From positions 861,501 through 925,500 of the forward strand of contig NZ_CP137852.1 of the NCBI RefSeq assembly GCF_033547095.1: DNA of 64,000 nt, written 5' to 3'. Within the stretch, counting starts at the first letter, position 1, and each line of letters begins with the position of its first letter. The DNA comes from Sediminicoccus rosea. GTDB lineage: Bacteria > Pseudomonadota > Alphaproteobacteria > Acetobacterales > Acetobacteraceae. The notes under the pieces were generated by a model that was not told the origin of the DNA, did no database searches, and saw nothing but the letters and a program-made list of their open reading frames with translations. The translations under genes and the position numbers were made by a program. Shown here piece after piece: positions 17,317 to 24,665 of this stretch.

Positions 17317-18297
17317 ATGACGACATCGCGCTTCGCACGCCGCACGCTGATGGCCACGGGCCTCGTCGGCCTGGGTGGGGCCGCTGCCCGCGCCCAGGCC
17401 TTTCCCAGCCGCTCGGTGCGCGTGATCGTGCCCTTCCCGCCGGCGGGTGCGGCCGATGTCATCACGCGGCTGCTCGCCGAATCCGTCTCGCGCGAGCTGG
17501 GGCAATCGCTGGTGATCGAGAACCGCACCGGCAGCGGCGGGCGCATCGGCACCGAGGCCGCGGTGCGCGCCGCCCCTGATGGCTACACCATGCTGATGGG
17601 CAGCCAGGCGACGAATTCGATCAACCCCGAGCTCTATCGCGACAGCAGCTTCGATCCGGCGCGGGATCTCGTGCCCGTCGCGCTGGTGGGTGGCGTCGGC
17701 TCGATCATCTATGTGCGCAACAGCCTGGAGGTGCGCAGCCTGCAGGACCTGCTGGCACTGGCACGGCGCCGGCCGGGCGAGCTGACCTACGGCTCGGCCG
17801 GCAATGGCGGCGCCTCGCATCTCTCCATGGCGCTGCTGGAGGCGATGGCCGGCATCCGCATGACGCATGTGCCCTATCGCGGCACGGCGCCCGCGACGGC
17901 CGACCTGCTGGCCGGGCGCATCGACGCGATGAGCGATCCCATCACCACCGCGCTGCCGCATGTCATGGCGGGCTCGGTGCGCGCGCTGGCGGTGACGACG
18001 CCGCGGCGCTTCCCCGCCCTGCCCGAACTGCCCACCGTGGCCGAGGCCGGCGTGCCGGGCTACGAGGCGGTGAGCTACTACGGCTTCTTCGCGCCCGCGG
18101 GCGTGCCGGCCGAGCCCCTGGCGCGGCTGCGCGCCGCCTGTGCCGCCGCCATCGCCGAACCGGCCGTGGCGCGGCGGCTGGAGGAGCAGGGCATCGTCCG
18201 CCTCGGCCTCAACCCCGAGCAATTCGCCGCCTATGTCGCCACCGACCGCGCCCGCTGGGGCCGTGTGATCCGTGACGCCAACATCACCGTCAACTGA
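17317..18297 (+). CDS. Bug/TctC-family periplasmic solute receptor
   Basis: A 326-residue extracytoplasmic receptor. The start at 17317 has a CGGAGG ribosome site six bases upstream and gives a twin-arginine-like signal (RRTLMATGLVGL) ending in ARAQ. Family motifs follow: IVPFPPAGAADVITRLLAE, IENRTGSGG, AAPDGYT, HVPYRGTAPA and VSYYGFFAPAGVP. Bug receptors bind carboxylates, amides and related small molecules. No TctA/TctB membrane genes are in the window, so it is an orphan receptor. It heads a probable operon with the cyclase 17 bases downstream. Confidence 0.93.
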   Translation: MTTSRFARRTLMATGLVGLGGAAARAQAFPSRSVRVIVPFPPAGAADVITRLLAESVSRELGQSLVIENRTGSGGRIGTEAAVRAAPDGYTMLMGSQATNSINPELYRDSSFDPARDLVPVALVGGVGSIIYVRNSLEVRSLQDLLALARRRPGELTYGSAGNGGASHLSMALLEAMAGIRMTHVPYRGTAPATADLLAGRIDAMSDPITTALPHVMAGSVRALAVTTPRRFPALPELPTVAEAGVPGYEAVSYYGFFAPAGVPAEPLARLRAACAAAIAEPAVARRLEEQGIVRLGLNPEQFAAYVATDRARWGRVIRDANITVN

Positions 18298-18314
18298 CCG
18301 CAGGAAGACATCCC

Positions 18315-19004
18315 ATGGAAATCGTCGATCTGAGCCGCGAGCTGTTCCACCGCACGCAGACGCATCCCTCGCATCCGCCGGTCATCATGACCGTGTGGAA
18401 CGACCACTCCGAGAAGAAATACGCGGGCAACACGGTCTTCACCAGCAAGGCCATGTCCATCGCCTTCAGCGACCATGCGGGCACGCATGTGGATGCGCCG
18501 GTGCATTTCGACCCGCGTCCGGGCGCGCTCTCGATTGATCAGGTTCCGCTCGAGAACTTCATCACCTCAGCCTTCTGCATCGATCTCTCGCATGTGCCGC
18601 TGAAGCATGCGGCGACGGTGGATGAGGTGCAGGCCGCGGTGAAGGCGTCTGGCGAGACGATCCGCAAGGGCGACACGGTGCTGATCCTGATGGGCACCAA
18701 TGCGCGGCTCCTCGGCAAGCCCGGCTATGGCCATGACTTCCCGGGCCTCTCCATCGAGGCGATCCATTGGCTGGCGCAGCAGGGCATCGGCATGTTCGGC
18801 GTGGAGGCGATCAGCCCCGCACCCGAGGGCGAGCTGAACTTCAAGGCGCACATGGCCTGCGCCGAGCTGGGCATCACGCATATGGAATGCCTGGCCAACC
18901 TCGAGGCCGTGGTGGGGCGCGGGCGCTTCCGCTTCATCGGCCTGCCGCTCAAGATCCGCGGCGGCACGGCCAGCCCGATCCGCGCCGTGGCGCTGTTCGA
19001 GTAG
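18315..19004 (+). CDS. Cyclase-family (kynurenine-formamidase-like) metal hydrolase
   Basis: A 229-residue protein of the cyclase family (PF04199 type). The signature HAGTHVDAPVHF supplies the divalent-metal ligands and GVEAISPA is the later conserved block. Relatives hydrolyse N-formylkynurenine, isatin or cyclic amides. An AGGAAG ribosome site precedes the ATG. It lies between the Bug receptor and the AhpD-like gene, so a role in degrading the imported ligand is likely. The substrate is not known. Confidence 0.88.
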   Translation: MEIVDLSRELFHRTQTHPSHPPVIMTVWNDHSEKKYAGNTVFTSKAMSIAFSDHAGTHVDAPVHFDPRPGALSIDQVPLENFITSAFCIDLSHVPLKHAATVDEVQAAVKASGETIRKGDTVLILMGTNARLLGKPGYGHDFPGLSIEAIHWLAQQGIGMFGVEAISPAPEGELNFKAHMACAELGITHMECLANLEAVVGRGRFRFIGLPLKIRGGTASPIRAVALFE

Positions 19005-19079
19005 GCGCGGCTGGGCCGGGGGGCCATACTGCCCCCCATGCCGGCCTGGCCGGCCCATAGCCCAGAGGACCGCGAGGCC

Positions 19080-19649
19080 ATGACCGCCCTGCCCATCAGC
19101 CGTTTTCCCGTGCCCGCCCTGGCGGAGATCCCGGAGGATATCCGCACGCGCCTGCTTGCCGTGCAGGAGAAGGCGGGGTTCATCCCCAACGTCTTCCTCG
19201 TGCTGGCGCGCCGGCCCGAGGAGTTCCGCGCCTTCATGGCCTATCACGACGCGCTGATGGACAAGCCCGGTGAGCTCACCAAGGCCGAGCGCGAGATGAT
19301 CGTCGTCGCCACCAGCAACGCCAACCAATGCCAGTATTGCGTGGTGGCGCATGGCGCGATCCTGCGCATCCGCGCGAAGAACCCGTTGATCGCGGACCAG
19401 GTGGCGATCAACTACCGCAAGGCGGACATCACGCCGCGCCAGCGCGCCATGCTGGATTTCGCGATGAAGGTGGCCTTCGAGGCCCATGCGGTGGGAGAGA
19501 CGGATTTCGCGGCCCTCGCCGCGCATGGCCTGGGCCAGGAGGAGGCCTGGGACATCGCGGCCATCGCCGCCTTCTTCGGCATGTCCAACCGCATGGCGAA
19601 TGTCACCAGCATGCGGCCCAATGACGAGTTCTACACGATGGGGCGCTAG
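19080..19649 (+). CDS. AhpD-like peroxidase-related / carboxymuconolactone decarboxylase-family protein
   Basis: A 189-residue all-helical protein of the peroxidase-related AhpD-like family. The redox pair with its histidine is visible as NQCQYCVVAHG (CxxC followed by H), and the early GFIPNVF motif is characteristic. Such proteins reduce peroxides through the vicinal cysteines. I use the ATG at 19080; an upstream in-frame ATG at 19038 has no homology-like sequence. It follows the cyclase in the same direction after 75 bases and may be co-transcribed. Confidence 0.87.
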   Translation: MTALPISRFPVPALAEIPEDIRTRLLAVQEKAGFIPNVFLVLARRPEEFRAFMAYHDALMDKPGELTKAEREMIVVATSNANQCQYCVVAHGAILRIRAKNPLIADQVAINYRKADITPRQRAMLDFAMKVAFEAHAVGETDFAALAAHGLGQEEAWDIAAIAAFFGMSNRMANVTSMRPNDEFYTMGR

Positions 19650-19653
19650 GTGC

Positions 19654-19673
19654 TGATCAACAGGGATTGATCA
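19654..19673. terminator. Inverted repeat after the AhpD-like gene
   Basis: TGATCAA and TTGATCA are perfect seven-base arms around a six-base centre, starting four bases after the AhpD-like stop. There is no T-run, so it may be an operator or a weak terminator. A second hairpin (CCTGGTGG-TT-CCACCAAGG, one mismatch) lies near 19708-19728. Confidence 0.4.
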
Positions 19674-19795
19674 CGGTCCCGCCATTCGCCGGGAGGCCGA
19701 TCCACGTCCCTGGTGGTTCCACCAAGGACGAGCGGAGCGGCGGCCCCGGCGCGTGGCACGCCATGGGTGCAACCTTTCCACGCCCCGGGCTTTTT

Positions 19796-19815
19796 CCCTC
19801 CTGTTGAACGGAGGG
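19796..19815 (+). promoter_or_regulatory. Hairpin covering the ribosome site of the following gene
   Basis: CCCTCC (19796-19801) and GGAGGG (19810-19815) form a six-base GC stem with an eight-base loop. The right arm is the Shine-Dalgarno sequence of the gene at 19823. When folded, it would hide the ribosome site. A regulatory role is inference. Confidence 0.45.
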
Positions 19816-19822
19816 TTTCGGC

Positions 19823-20239
19823 ATGTCGGATGATCATCGCGAGGCGGAGGGCGATTACGGCCCGCAGGACGGCAAGCCGGGCTCGCCCGCCGATCGCAGC
19901 GCGAAGACCGCGCTGCCCGACAGCTTCCCGGCGAGCGACCCGGTGGCCACCACGCCCGCCGTCGGCGTGCGGGCGATGGAACTGGACGAGATGCTGGACC
20001 AGGCGCCGCCGCCCGAGACGCCCGACGCGCGGCGGGCGACCTCGCGCTTTCCGGACATGATGACCGCCAAGCTCACGCTGGAGAAGCTGGTGCAGGAAAT
20101 CCCGCTCGATCGCCGCGTCGCGACGCTCGACGAGGAGGCGGGTGGCGAGGTCTTGCTCACCATCACCGCGCCGGGTGCCGACATGGCGCGCATCCGCAAG
20201 CTGCTCGCCCGCGGTGGCGATAGCGGCCACACGGGCTGA
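19823..20239 (+). CDS. Hypothetical protein with DSFPASDP motif
   Basis: A 138-residue soluble, acidic protein with no signal or membrane segment. The first third is polar and disordered-looking and holds LPDSFPASDPVATTP; a DSFPASDPP-like motif recurs in many short alphaproteobacterial hypotheticals. The last 60 residues look folded (strand and helix pattern with LTITAPGADMARIRKLL). A strong GGAGGG ribosome site fixes the ATG. Function unknown. It stands alone and converges with the DUF2892 gene. Confidence 0.75.
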   Translation: MSDDHREAEGDYGPQDGKPGSPADRSAKTALPDSFPASDPVATTPAVGVRAMELDEMLDQAPPPETPDARRATSRFPDMMTAKLTLEKLVQEIPLDRRVATLDEEAGGEVLLTITAPGADMARIRKLLARGGDSGHTG

Positions 20240-20269
20240 GGCTTGCGAGACGCCGGGTTCAGCCGGCGC

Positions 20270-20464
20270 TCAGCGCACGGGGCAGGTGTTGAGGCCCAGC
20301 ACGCTGTAGAGCGGGCAATTGCCCATCAGGCCGGTCGCGAGCGGCACGATGCCGATCGCGCCCCACCAGCCGAGCGGTCCGAAGGCGCCCAGCCCGAGCA
20401 GGGCGAGCCCCGCCACGATCCTCAGGCCCTTGTCCAGGCCACCGACATTCTTCGCCATGCTCAT
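20270..20464 (-). CDS. DUF2892 (YgaP-type) small membrane protein
   Basis: A 64-residue inner-membrane protein: a short polar start (MAKNVGGLDKGLR) then two hydrophobic helices and a CPLYSVLGLNTCP tail. This is the DUF2892 pattern, in which the tail resembles the membrane part of YgaP. The ATG at 20464 follows a GGACGGAGA ribosome site; a second ATG two codons in (20458) is possible. It is the last gene of the sulfur-stress cluster. A separate promoter is possible because a CRP/FNR-type site lies 64 bases upstream. Confidence 0.88.
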   Translation of the reverse strand: MSMAKNVGGLDKGLRIVAGLALLGLGAFGPLGWWGAIGIVPLATGLMGNCPLYSVLGLNTCPVR

Positions 20465-20527
20465 TCTCCGTCCTGCTGCGACGCGGGCCGCGCCCGCGCC
20501 ATGGTGGAACTTCCCGGACTTCTCGCC

Positions 20528-20541
20528 TTGATCGCGGTCAA
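20528..20541. promoter_or_regulatory. FNR/FixK/NnrR-like box upstream of the DUF2892 gene
   Basis: TTGAT-CGCG-GTCAA is a near-perfect match to the known TTGAT-N4-ATCAA site of CRP/FNR-family regulators (one mismatch in the right arm). It overlaps the stop of trxC and lies 64 bases before the DUF2892 start. Oxygen or nitric-oxide control is an inference from the motif alone. Confidence 0.5.
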
Positions 20542-20987
20542 GGTGGCGTGGCCGCCAGGGCGCGTTCTGCCCAGGCGGCGATGTCGCGCGCGCGCATCGC
20601 GCCCGCCTGCCGCGCCACCTCCCGCCCGCCTACGAAGAGCGCGAGCGTCGGGATGCTGCGGATGGCGAGTTCGGCGGAGAGCGCGGGCGCTTCCTCGGTG
20701 TTGATCTTCACGAGGCGCAGGCGCGGTTCGAGCAGCTTGGCCGCGGCCTCGAATTCCGGCGCCATCACGCGGCAGGGGCCACACCAGGCGGCCCAGAAAT
20801 CCACCAGGAGCGGCACGCCCGAAAGGTGCAGGTGGCGGCGGAAGCCGGCCTCGTCCAGCGCGAGCGGCTTGCCTTGAAAGAGCGGCGTCTTGCATTGCCC
20901 GCAGCGCGGCCCGTCGGCCAGGCGCGCGGCCGGCACGCGGTTCACCGCGCCGCAAGTGGGGCAGGGGAGCTGGACGGCCTCGCTCAT
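20538..20987 (-). CDS. trxC: Thioredoxin 2 (zinc-ribbon thioredoxin)
   Basis: A 149-residue thioredoxin with an N-terminal zinc ribbon (Cys9, Cys12, Cys29, Cys32 in CPTCG and CGQCK) and the active site WCGPC at residues 68-72, which is the TrxC architecture. The ATG at 20987 overlaps the stop of the YeeE-like gene as ATGA. It reduces protein disulfides and, in this setting, perhaps persulfides or the peroxiredoxin encoded at the start of the same operon. Confidence 0.94.
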   Translation of the reverse strand: MSEAVQLPCPTCGAVNRVPAARLADGPRCGQCKTPLFQGKPLALDEAGFRRHLHLSGVPLLVDFWAAWCGPCRVMAPEFEAAAKLLEPRLRLVKINTEEAPALSAELAIRSIPTLALFVGGREVARQAGAMRARDIAAWAERALAATPP

Positions 20988-21403
20988 CGCGCGCCTCCCG
21001 GCAGCAGGCGGAACAGGCCCATGCCGGCCAGCATCGCGGCGACGAAGAGCCAGGGCTGCCAGCCGCCGAAGCCGAGCGCGGCCAGCGCCGGCCCCGGGCA
21101 GAAGCCGGCCAGCCCCCAGCCCAGGCCGAACAGCACCGCACCGCCGATCAGGCGTGCGTCCACCAGGCCGCGCGCGGGTGGCGCGAAGGCCTCGGCGCAG
21201 AGCGGCGCCGTGCGGCGCCGGCCCAGTGCGAAACCGATGGCCGCGACCGGAATCGCCCCCGCCATCACGAAGGCGAGGCTCGGGTCCCAATGGCCCGCGA
21301 GGTCGAGGAAGGCCAGCACCTTGGCCGGATTGGCCATGCCGGAGAGGATGAGGCCCAGGCCGAAGAGGGCGCCGGCCGCCAGCGCCGCGAGGATCCGTGC
21401 CAT
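20984..21403 (-). CDS. YeeE/YedE-family half transporter (second)
   Basis: A 139-residue membrane protein of the YeeE/YedE (sulf_transp, DUF6691-like) family with about four helices. GLILSGMANPAKVLAFLDL and GFCPGPALAAL are the two conserved Cys/Gly-rich motifs of thiosulfate/sulfur permeases. Paired half-size proteins, as here, are the usual form outside Escherichia coli. The start at 21403 follows the first half-gene after four bases and its stop overlaps trxC. It likely imports or moves a reduced sulfur species. Confidence 0.88.
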   Translation of the reverse strand: MARILAALAAGALFGLGLILSGMANPAKVLAFLDLAGHWDPSLAFVMAGAIPVAAIGFALGRRRTAPLCAEAFAPPARGLVDARLIGGAVLFGLGWGLAGFCPGPALAALGFGGWQPWLFVAAMLAGMGLFRLLPGGAR

Positions 21404-21407
21404 GGCC

Positions 21408-21821
21408 TCAGCCCCCCAGGACATGGCGGGTGAGGAAGACCACCGCCGCCGCCGTCGCCATGAAGACGCCGGTTGCCACGATGGAGCGCGGCGAGAGGCG
21501 CGCGAGGCCGCAGACGCCATGCCCGCTGGTGCAGCCCGAACCGAGCCGCGTGCCGAAACCCACCAGCAGCCCGGCGGCGATCAGCGTCAGCGGCCCGGCG
21601 GCCACATGCAGCGCGGGCGCGCCGGCCAGCGCCGCCCAGGCGAGCGGCGCGCCGATGAGGCCCGCGAGGAAGGCGATGCGCCAGGCGCGATCCGAACCGA
21701 TGCTGCCGGCCAGGATGCCGCTGATGCCGGCGATGCGCCCGAGCGTGAGCCAGAGCAGCAGGGCCGCGGCACCGATCAGGGCGCCGCCGGCGGCGGAGGC
21801 GAGGGGGGTGAAGCTCGTCAT
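21408..21821 (-). CDS. YeeE/YedE-family half transporter (first)
   Basis: A 137-residue membrane protein, partner of the next gene. It has the conserved LVGFGTRLGSGCTSGHGVCG motif, the hallmark of YeeE/YedE thiosulfate permeases, in which cysteines relay sulfur. Its ATG shares one base with the stop of the metallo-beta-lactamase gene (TGATG), so translation is coupled. The position between a persulfide dioxygenase-like enzyme and a thioredoxin fits sulfur-species transport. Confidence 0.9.
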   Translation of the reverse strand: MTSFTPLASAAGGALIGAAALLLWLTLGRIAGISGILAGSIGSDRAWRIAFLAGLIGAPLAWAALAGAPALHVAAGPLTLIAAGLLVGFGTRLGSGCTSGHGVCGLARLSPRSIVATGVFMATAAAVVFLTRHVLGG

Positions 21822-22693
21822 CACAGCACGTCCAGCGGAACCTTGAGGAAGCGCTTGCCGTCCGCCTCGGGCGCGGGGAGCTGCCCCGCATGCATGTTCA
21901 CCTGGATCGAGGGGATGATCAGGCGCGGCATGGCGAGCGTCGCGTCCCGCGCCTCGCGCATCGCCACGAAGGCACCCTCCGTCACGCCGTCGCGCACATG
22001 GATGTTGTCCGCGCGCTCGGCGGCGACGGTGGTCTCCCAGCGGATCTCGCGGCCATTGGGGCCGTAGTCGTGGCACATGAAGAGGCGCGTGGTGGGCGGC
22101 AGCGCCAGCACGCGCTGGATGGAGCGGTAGAGCAGCGCGGCGTCGCCGCCCGGGAAATCGGCCCGCGCCGTGCCGCCATCGGGCATGAACAGCGTGTCGC
22201 CCACGAAGGCGGCGTCACCCATCACATGCGTCATGCAGGCCGGCGTGTGGCCCGGCGTGTGCAGCGCGACGCAGGGCAGCGTGCCGACGCTGTAGGTCTC
22301 GCCATCGGTGAAGAGGTGGTCGAACTCGCGGCCGTCGCGCTGCCATTCGGTGCCTTCGTTGAAAATCTTGCCGAAGGTTTCCTGCACCACGGTGATGCGC
22401 TCGCCGATGCCGATCCTGCCGCCCAGCGCGCGCTGGAGATAGGGCGCGGCGGAGAGGTGGTCGGCATGGACATGCGTCTCGATCAGCCATTCGACGGTGA
22501 GGCCGCGTGCGCGCACATGCGCGATGATGGCGTCGGCCGAGCGGGTGGCGATGCGGCCGGCGGCGTAGTCGAGGTCGAGCACGCTGTCCACGATGGCGCA
22601 GGCGCTGGAGCCGGGATCCTTCACGACATAGCTGATCGTGTTGGTTTCCGCATCGAAGAAGGGCGTGACCTCGGGGGCGGGGTGGCCTGACAT
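21821..22693 (-). CDS. MBL-fold hydrolase, persulfide dioxygenase-like (Blh type)
   Basis: A 290-residue metallo-beta-lactamase-fold protein with THVHADHLSA (residues 73-82), HTPGHTP, GDTLFMPDGGTARADF and CHDYGPNG. These are the metal and glutathione-persulfide blocks of the ETHE1/Blh group. I choose the ATG at 22693 because AGGAGGT lies six bases before it; a frame starting 39 bases earlier lacks such a site. It should oxidise persulfide sulfur to sulfite. The TauE-type exporter upstream could then remove sulfite. Confidence 0.88.
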   Translation of the reverse strand: MSGHPAPEVTPFFDAETNTISYVVKDPGSSACAIVDSVLDLDYAAGRIATRSADAIIAHVRARGLTVEWLIETHVHADHLSAAPYLQRALGGRIGIGERITVVQETFGKIFNEGTEWQRDGREFDHLFTDGETYSVGTLPCVALHTPGHTPACMTHVMGDAAFVGDTLFMPDGGTARADFPGGDAALLYRSIQRVLALPPTTRLFMCHDYGPNGREIRWETTVAAERADNIHVRDGVTEGAFVAMREARDATLAMPRLIIPSIQVNMHAGQLPAPEADGKRFLKVPLDVL

Positions 22694-22724
22694 GGGGTGA
22701 CCTCCTGGATGGGGCGCGCGGGGC

Positions 22725-23498
22725 TCAGCCATGGCCGAGGGAGCGCCAGATGACGAAGCCCGCCACGACGAGCACGATGGCGGCGAAGATGCGGTTCAGC
22801 GTGTCGCGCCCGGTGGCGAGGTGGCGCGCGGCCTGCATGCCGAGCGCGCCGCCCAGGATGCCGCCCGCGATGAACTCGCCTGCGACGGTCCAGTCCACCA
22901 GGCCGGAGGCGGCGTAGTTCAACGCGGTCGCCAGGCCGAAGATGCCGACGGCGAGCAGCGAGGTGCCGACGGCGTGCAGCATGGGCATGCCGGTGGCGAG
23001 GATCAGGCCGGGCACGATGAGGAAGCCGCCGCCGATCCCGAAGAAGCCCGAGAGCAGCCCGACGCCGAGCCCGATGCCGCCGAGGCGCAGCGCCATGGCG
23101 CGGGTGAGCGGCGCCGCCGCATCCGCCGTGCCGCCCCGGCGCGGGCGCAGCATGGCGAGGCCGACGATCACCATCATCACGGCGAAGAGCAGAATGAGGC
23201 GTTCGCCATCCATCGCCTTGCCAAGGCTCGAGCCCGCCAGCGCGCCGGCCAGGCCGGTGGCGGCGAAGATGGCGGCCGCCGGCCAGCGCACATGACCGGC
23301 GCGCGCATGGCCCGCGAAATTCACGAAGGCATTCGCCGAGACGGCGAGCGCACCGGTACCGAGGGCCATGTGCGGTGAGAGGCCGACGGCGTAGAGCAGC
23401 AGCGGCGTGGCGACGATCGAACCACCGGCGCCGATCAGCCCCAGCACGAAGCCGACCAGGCCGCCCGAGCCGAGGGCGAGGAAGGCTTCGGTCATCAT
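22725..23498 (-). CDS. TauE/SafE-family sulfite exporter-like permease
   Basis: A 257-residue membrane protein of the TauE/SafE family with about eight helices and the two pseudo-repeats GLIGAGGSIVATPLL and GFFGIGGGFLIVPGLI. The start overlaps the stop of the ArsR gene (ATGA). In bigR-type operons a protein of this family is paired with Blh and is proposed to export sulfite. The same role is inferred here. Confidence 0.9.
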   Translation of the reverse strand: MMTEAFLALGSGGLVGFVLGLIGAGGSIVATPLLLYAVGLSPHMALGTGALAVSANAFVNFAGHARAGHVRWPAAAIFAATGLAGALAGSSLGKAMDGERLILLFAVMMVIVGLAMLRPRRGGTADAAAPLTRAMALRLGGIGLGVGLLSGFFGIGGGFLIVPGLILATGMPMLHAVGTSLLAVGIFGLATALNYAASGLVDWTVAGEFIAGGILGGALGMQAARHLATGRDTLNRIFAAIVLVVAGFVIWRSLGHG

Positions 23499-23896
23499 CG
23501 GGGCAGGCCCCAGCCGGTCACGGCGAAGAGCCCGGCCTCGCCCGTCGCGCGGGGTGGTTCGGCGGGCGTGGGTGCGGGTACGGGCGCGCGCTCACGCGGG
23601 GCAGGCGGCGGCCCGCCGATGGCGGCGCGCAGCGCCTCCAGCACCGCGGCGACGCGCGGATCGGCCAGGCTGTAGATGATGGATTTCGACTCGCGGCGCG
23701 TGGTGACCAGCCCCGCCTCGCGCAGCGCGGCGAGCTGCTGCGAGAGGTTGGGCTGGCGCAGGCCGAGCTCGCTCTCGAAGCCCGCCACCGCAAGCTCGCC
23801 ATCCAGCAGCCGGCAGAGGATGCGCAGCCGCATGGGATGCGCGAGGGCGCGCAGGAATTCCGCCGCTACCTCGGGGTCGCAGCCGAGCGCGCTCAT
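23495..23896 (-). CDS. ArsR-family regulator, BigR/SqrR-like context
   Basis: A 133-residue ArsR/SmtB winged-helix protein (LRALAHPMRLRILCRLLDGE, then LRQPNLSQQLAALREAGLVT and RRESKSIIYSL). Its C-terminal 35 residues are a Pro/Ala-rich extension. BigR and SqrR sense persulfides with two cysteines. Here only Cys6 and Cys28 exist; Cys28 (LRILCRLL) sits where the first sensing Cys would be, and the C-terminal partner is missing. The ATG at 23896 overlaps the peroxiredoxin stop. It probably represses its own operon from the inverted repeat at 24573-24604. Confidence 0.88.
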   Translation of the reverse strand: MSALGCDPEVAAEFLRALAHPMRLRILCRLLDGELAVAGFESELGLRQPNLSQQLAALREAGLVTTRRESKSIIYSLADPRVAAVLEALRAAIGGPPPAPRERAPVPAPTPAEPPRATGEAGLFAVTGWGLPR

Positions 23897-24558
23897 GGCT
23901 TCACCGCCTTGCGGGTCCGGGCGCCGGGCTGGTGGTACCAGGCGGGGGTGGCGCGGTGGGCCACCTCCTCCATGGTTTGCGGCGGGGGCAGCAGGCCGGG
24001 CTCGCCCGGGCGCCAGTCGGCGGGGGTGGAGAGGCCCGAAGCGTCGCTCTCCTGCAGGGCGGCCAGCGCGCGCAGCAGTTCCTCGACGCTGCGGCCGGTG
24101 CTCATCGGGTAATGCGCCAACAGGCGGATCATGCCGGCAGGGTCGATGAGGAAGGTGCCGCGCACCGTCGCGGTGCTTGAATCGCCCGGATGGATCATGC
24201 CGTAGGCGCGGGCCATGGCCATGGAGATGTCCTCGGCGACGGGAAAGGGGATGGCGATGCCGAACTCGGCCTCGATCGCGCGCAGCCAGGCGAGATGGGC
24301 GAAGAGGCTGTCCACCGAGAGGCCGAGCAGCTCGCAGCCCAGCGCCTGGAAGCGCGGATGGGCGCGGGCGAAGGCGATGAACTCGCTGGTGCAGACGGGC
24401 GTGAAGTCGGCCGGGTGGGAGAAGAGCAGCAGCCAGCGGCCGCGATAATCGGCGAGGCTGCGTTCGCCCATGGTGGTGCGCACGCGGAAGGGGATGGCGG
24501 GCGCGCCGAGGCGGGGCGCATCCGGGGCGGGTTCGGGGGAGGGAGGAAGATCTGACAT
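23893..24558 (-). CDS. 1-Cys peroxiredoxin (Prx6-like)
   Basis: A 221-residue peroxiredoxin with the catalytic HPADFTPVCTSEF (Cys56) and a long C-terminal domain, as in Prx6/1-Cys enzymes. No typical resolving Cys is visible. The late block PAGMIRLLAHYPMSTGRS matches the family. The ATG at 24558 gives the expected N-terminus; a frame nine codons longer is less likely. It is the first gene of the operon, directly behind a strong promoter. It reduces peroxides, possibly also inorganic polysulfide, with TrxC as a candidate reductant. Confidence 0.92.
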   Translation of the reverse strand: MSDLPPSPEPAPDAPRLGAPAIPFRVRTTMGERSLADYRGRWLLLFSHPADFTPVCTSEFIAFARAHPRFQALGCELLGLSVDSLFAHLAWLRAIEAEFGIAIPFPVAEDISMAMARAYGMIHPGDSSTATVRGTFLIDPAGMIRLLAHYPMSTGRSVEELLRALAALQESDASGLSTPADWRPGEPGLLPPPQTMEEVAHRATPAWYHQPGARTRKAVKP

Positions 24559-24572
24559 GGGGTTCGCCTTCG

Positions 24573-24610
24573 ATATACAAAACATAGTTTAGTAGATTGT
24601 ATATTGTCAA
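24573..24610 (-). promoter_or_regulatory. Sigma-70-type promoter with inverted repeat for the sulfur-stress operon
   Basis: Reading the minus strand, TTGACA (24605-24610) is followed after 18 bases by TATGTT (24581-24586). The eight-base arms ATATACAA (24573-24580) and TTGTATAT (24597-24604) form a perfect inverted repeat with a 16-base centre. They sit in the spacer and just after the -10 element, so a bound repressor would block polymerase. This AT-rich island contrasts with its surroundings. ArsR binding is inference. Confidence 0.7.
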
Positions 24611-24665
24611 GCCGAAAACGATCCCGCAGCGGTCAGGCGTCTTCGGGGGATGGGCCCGCGGCCGG

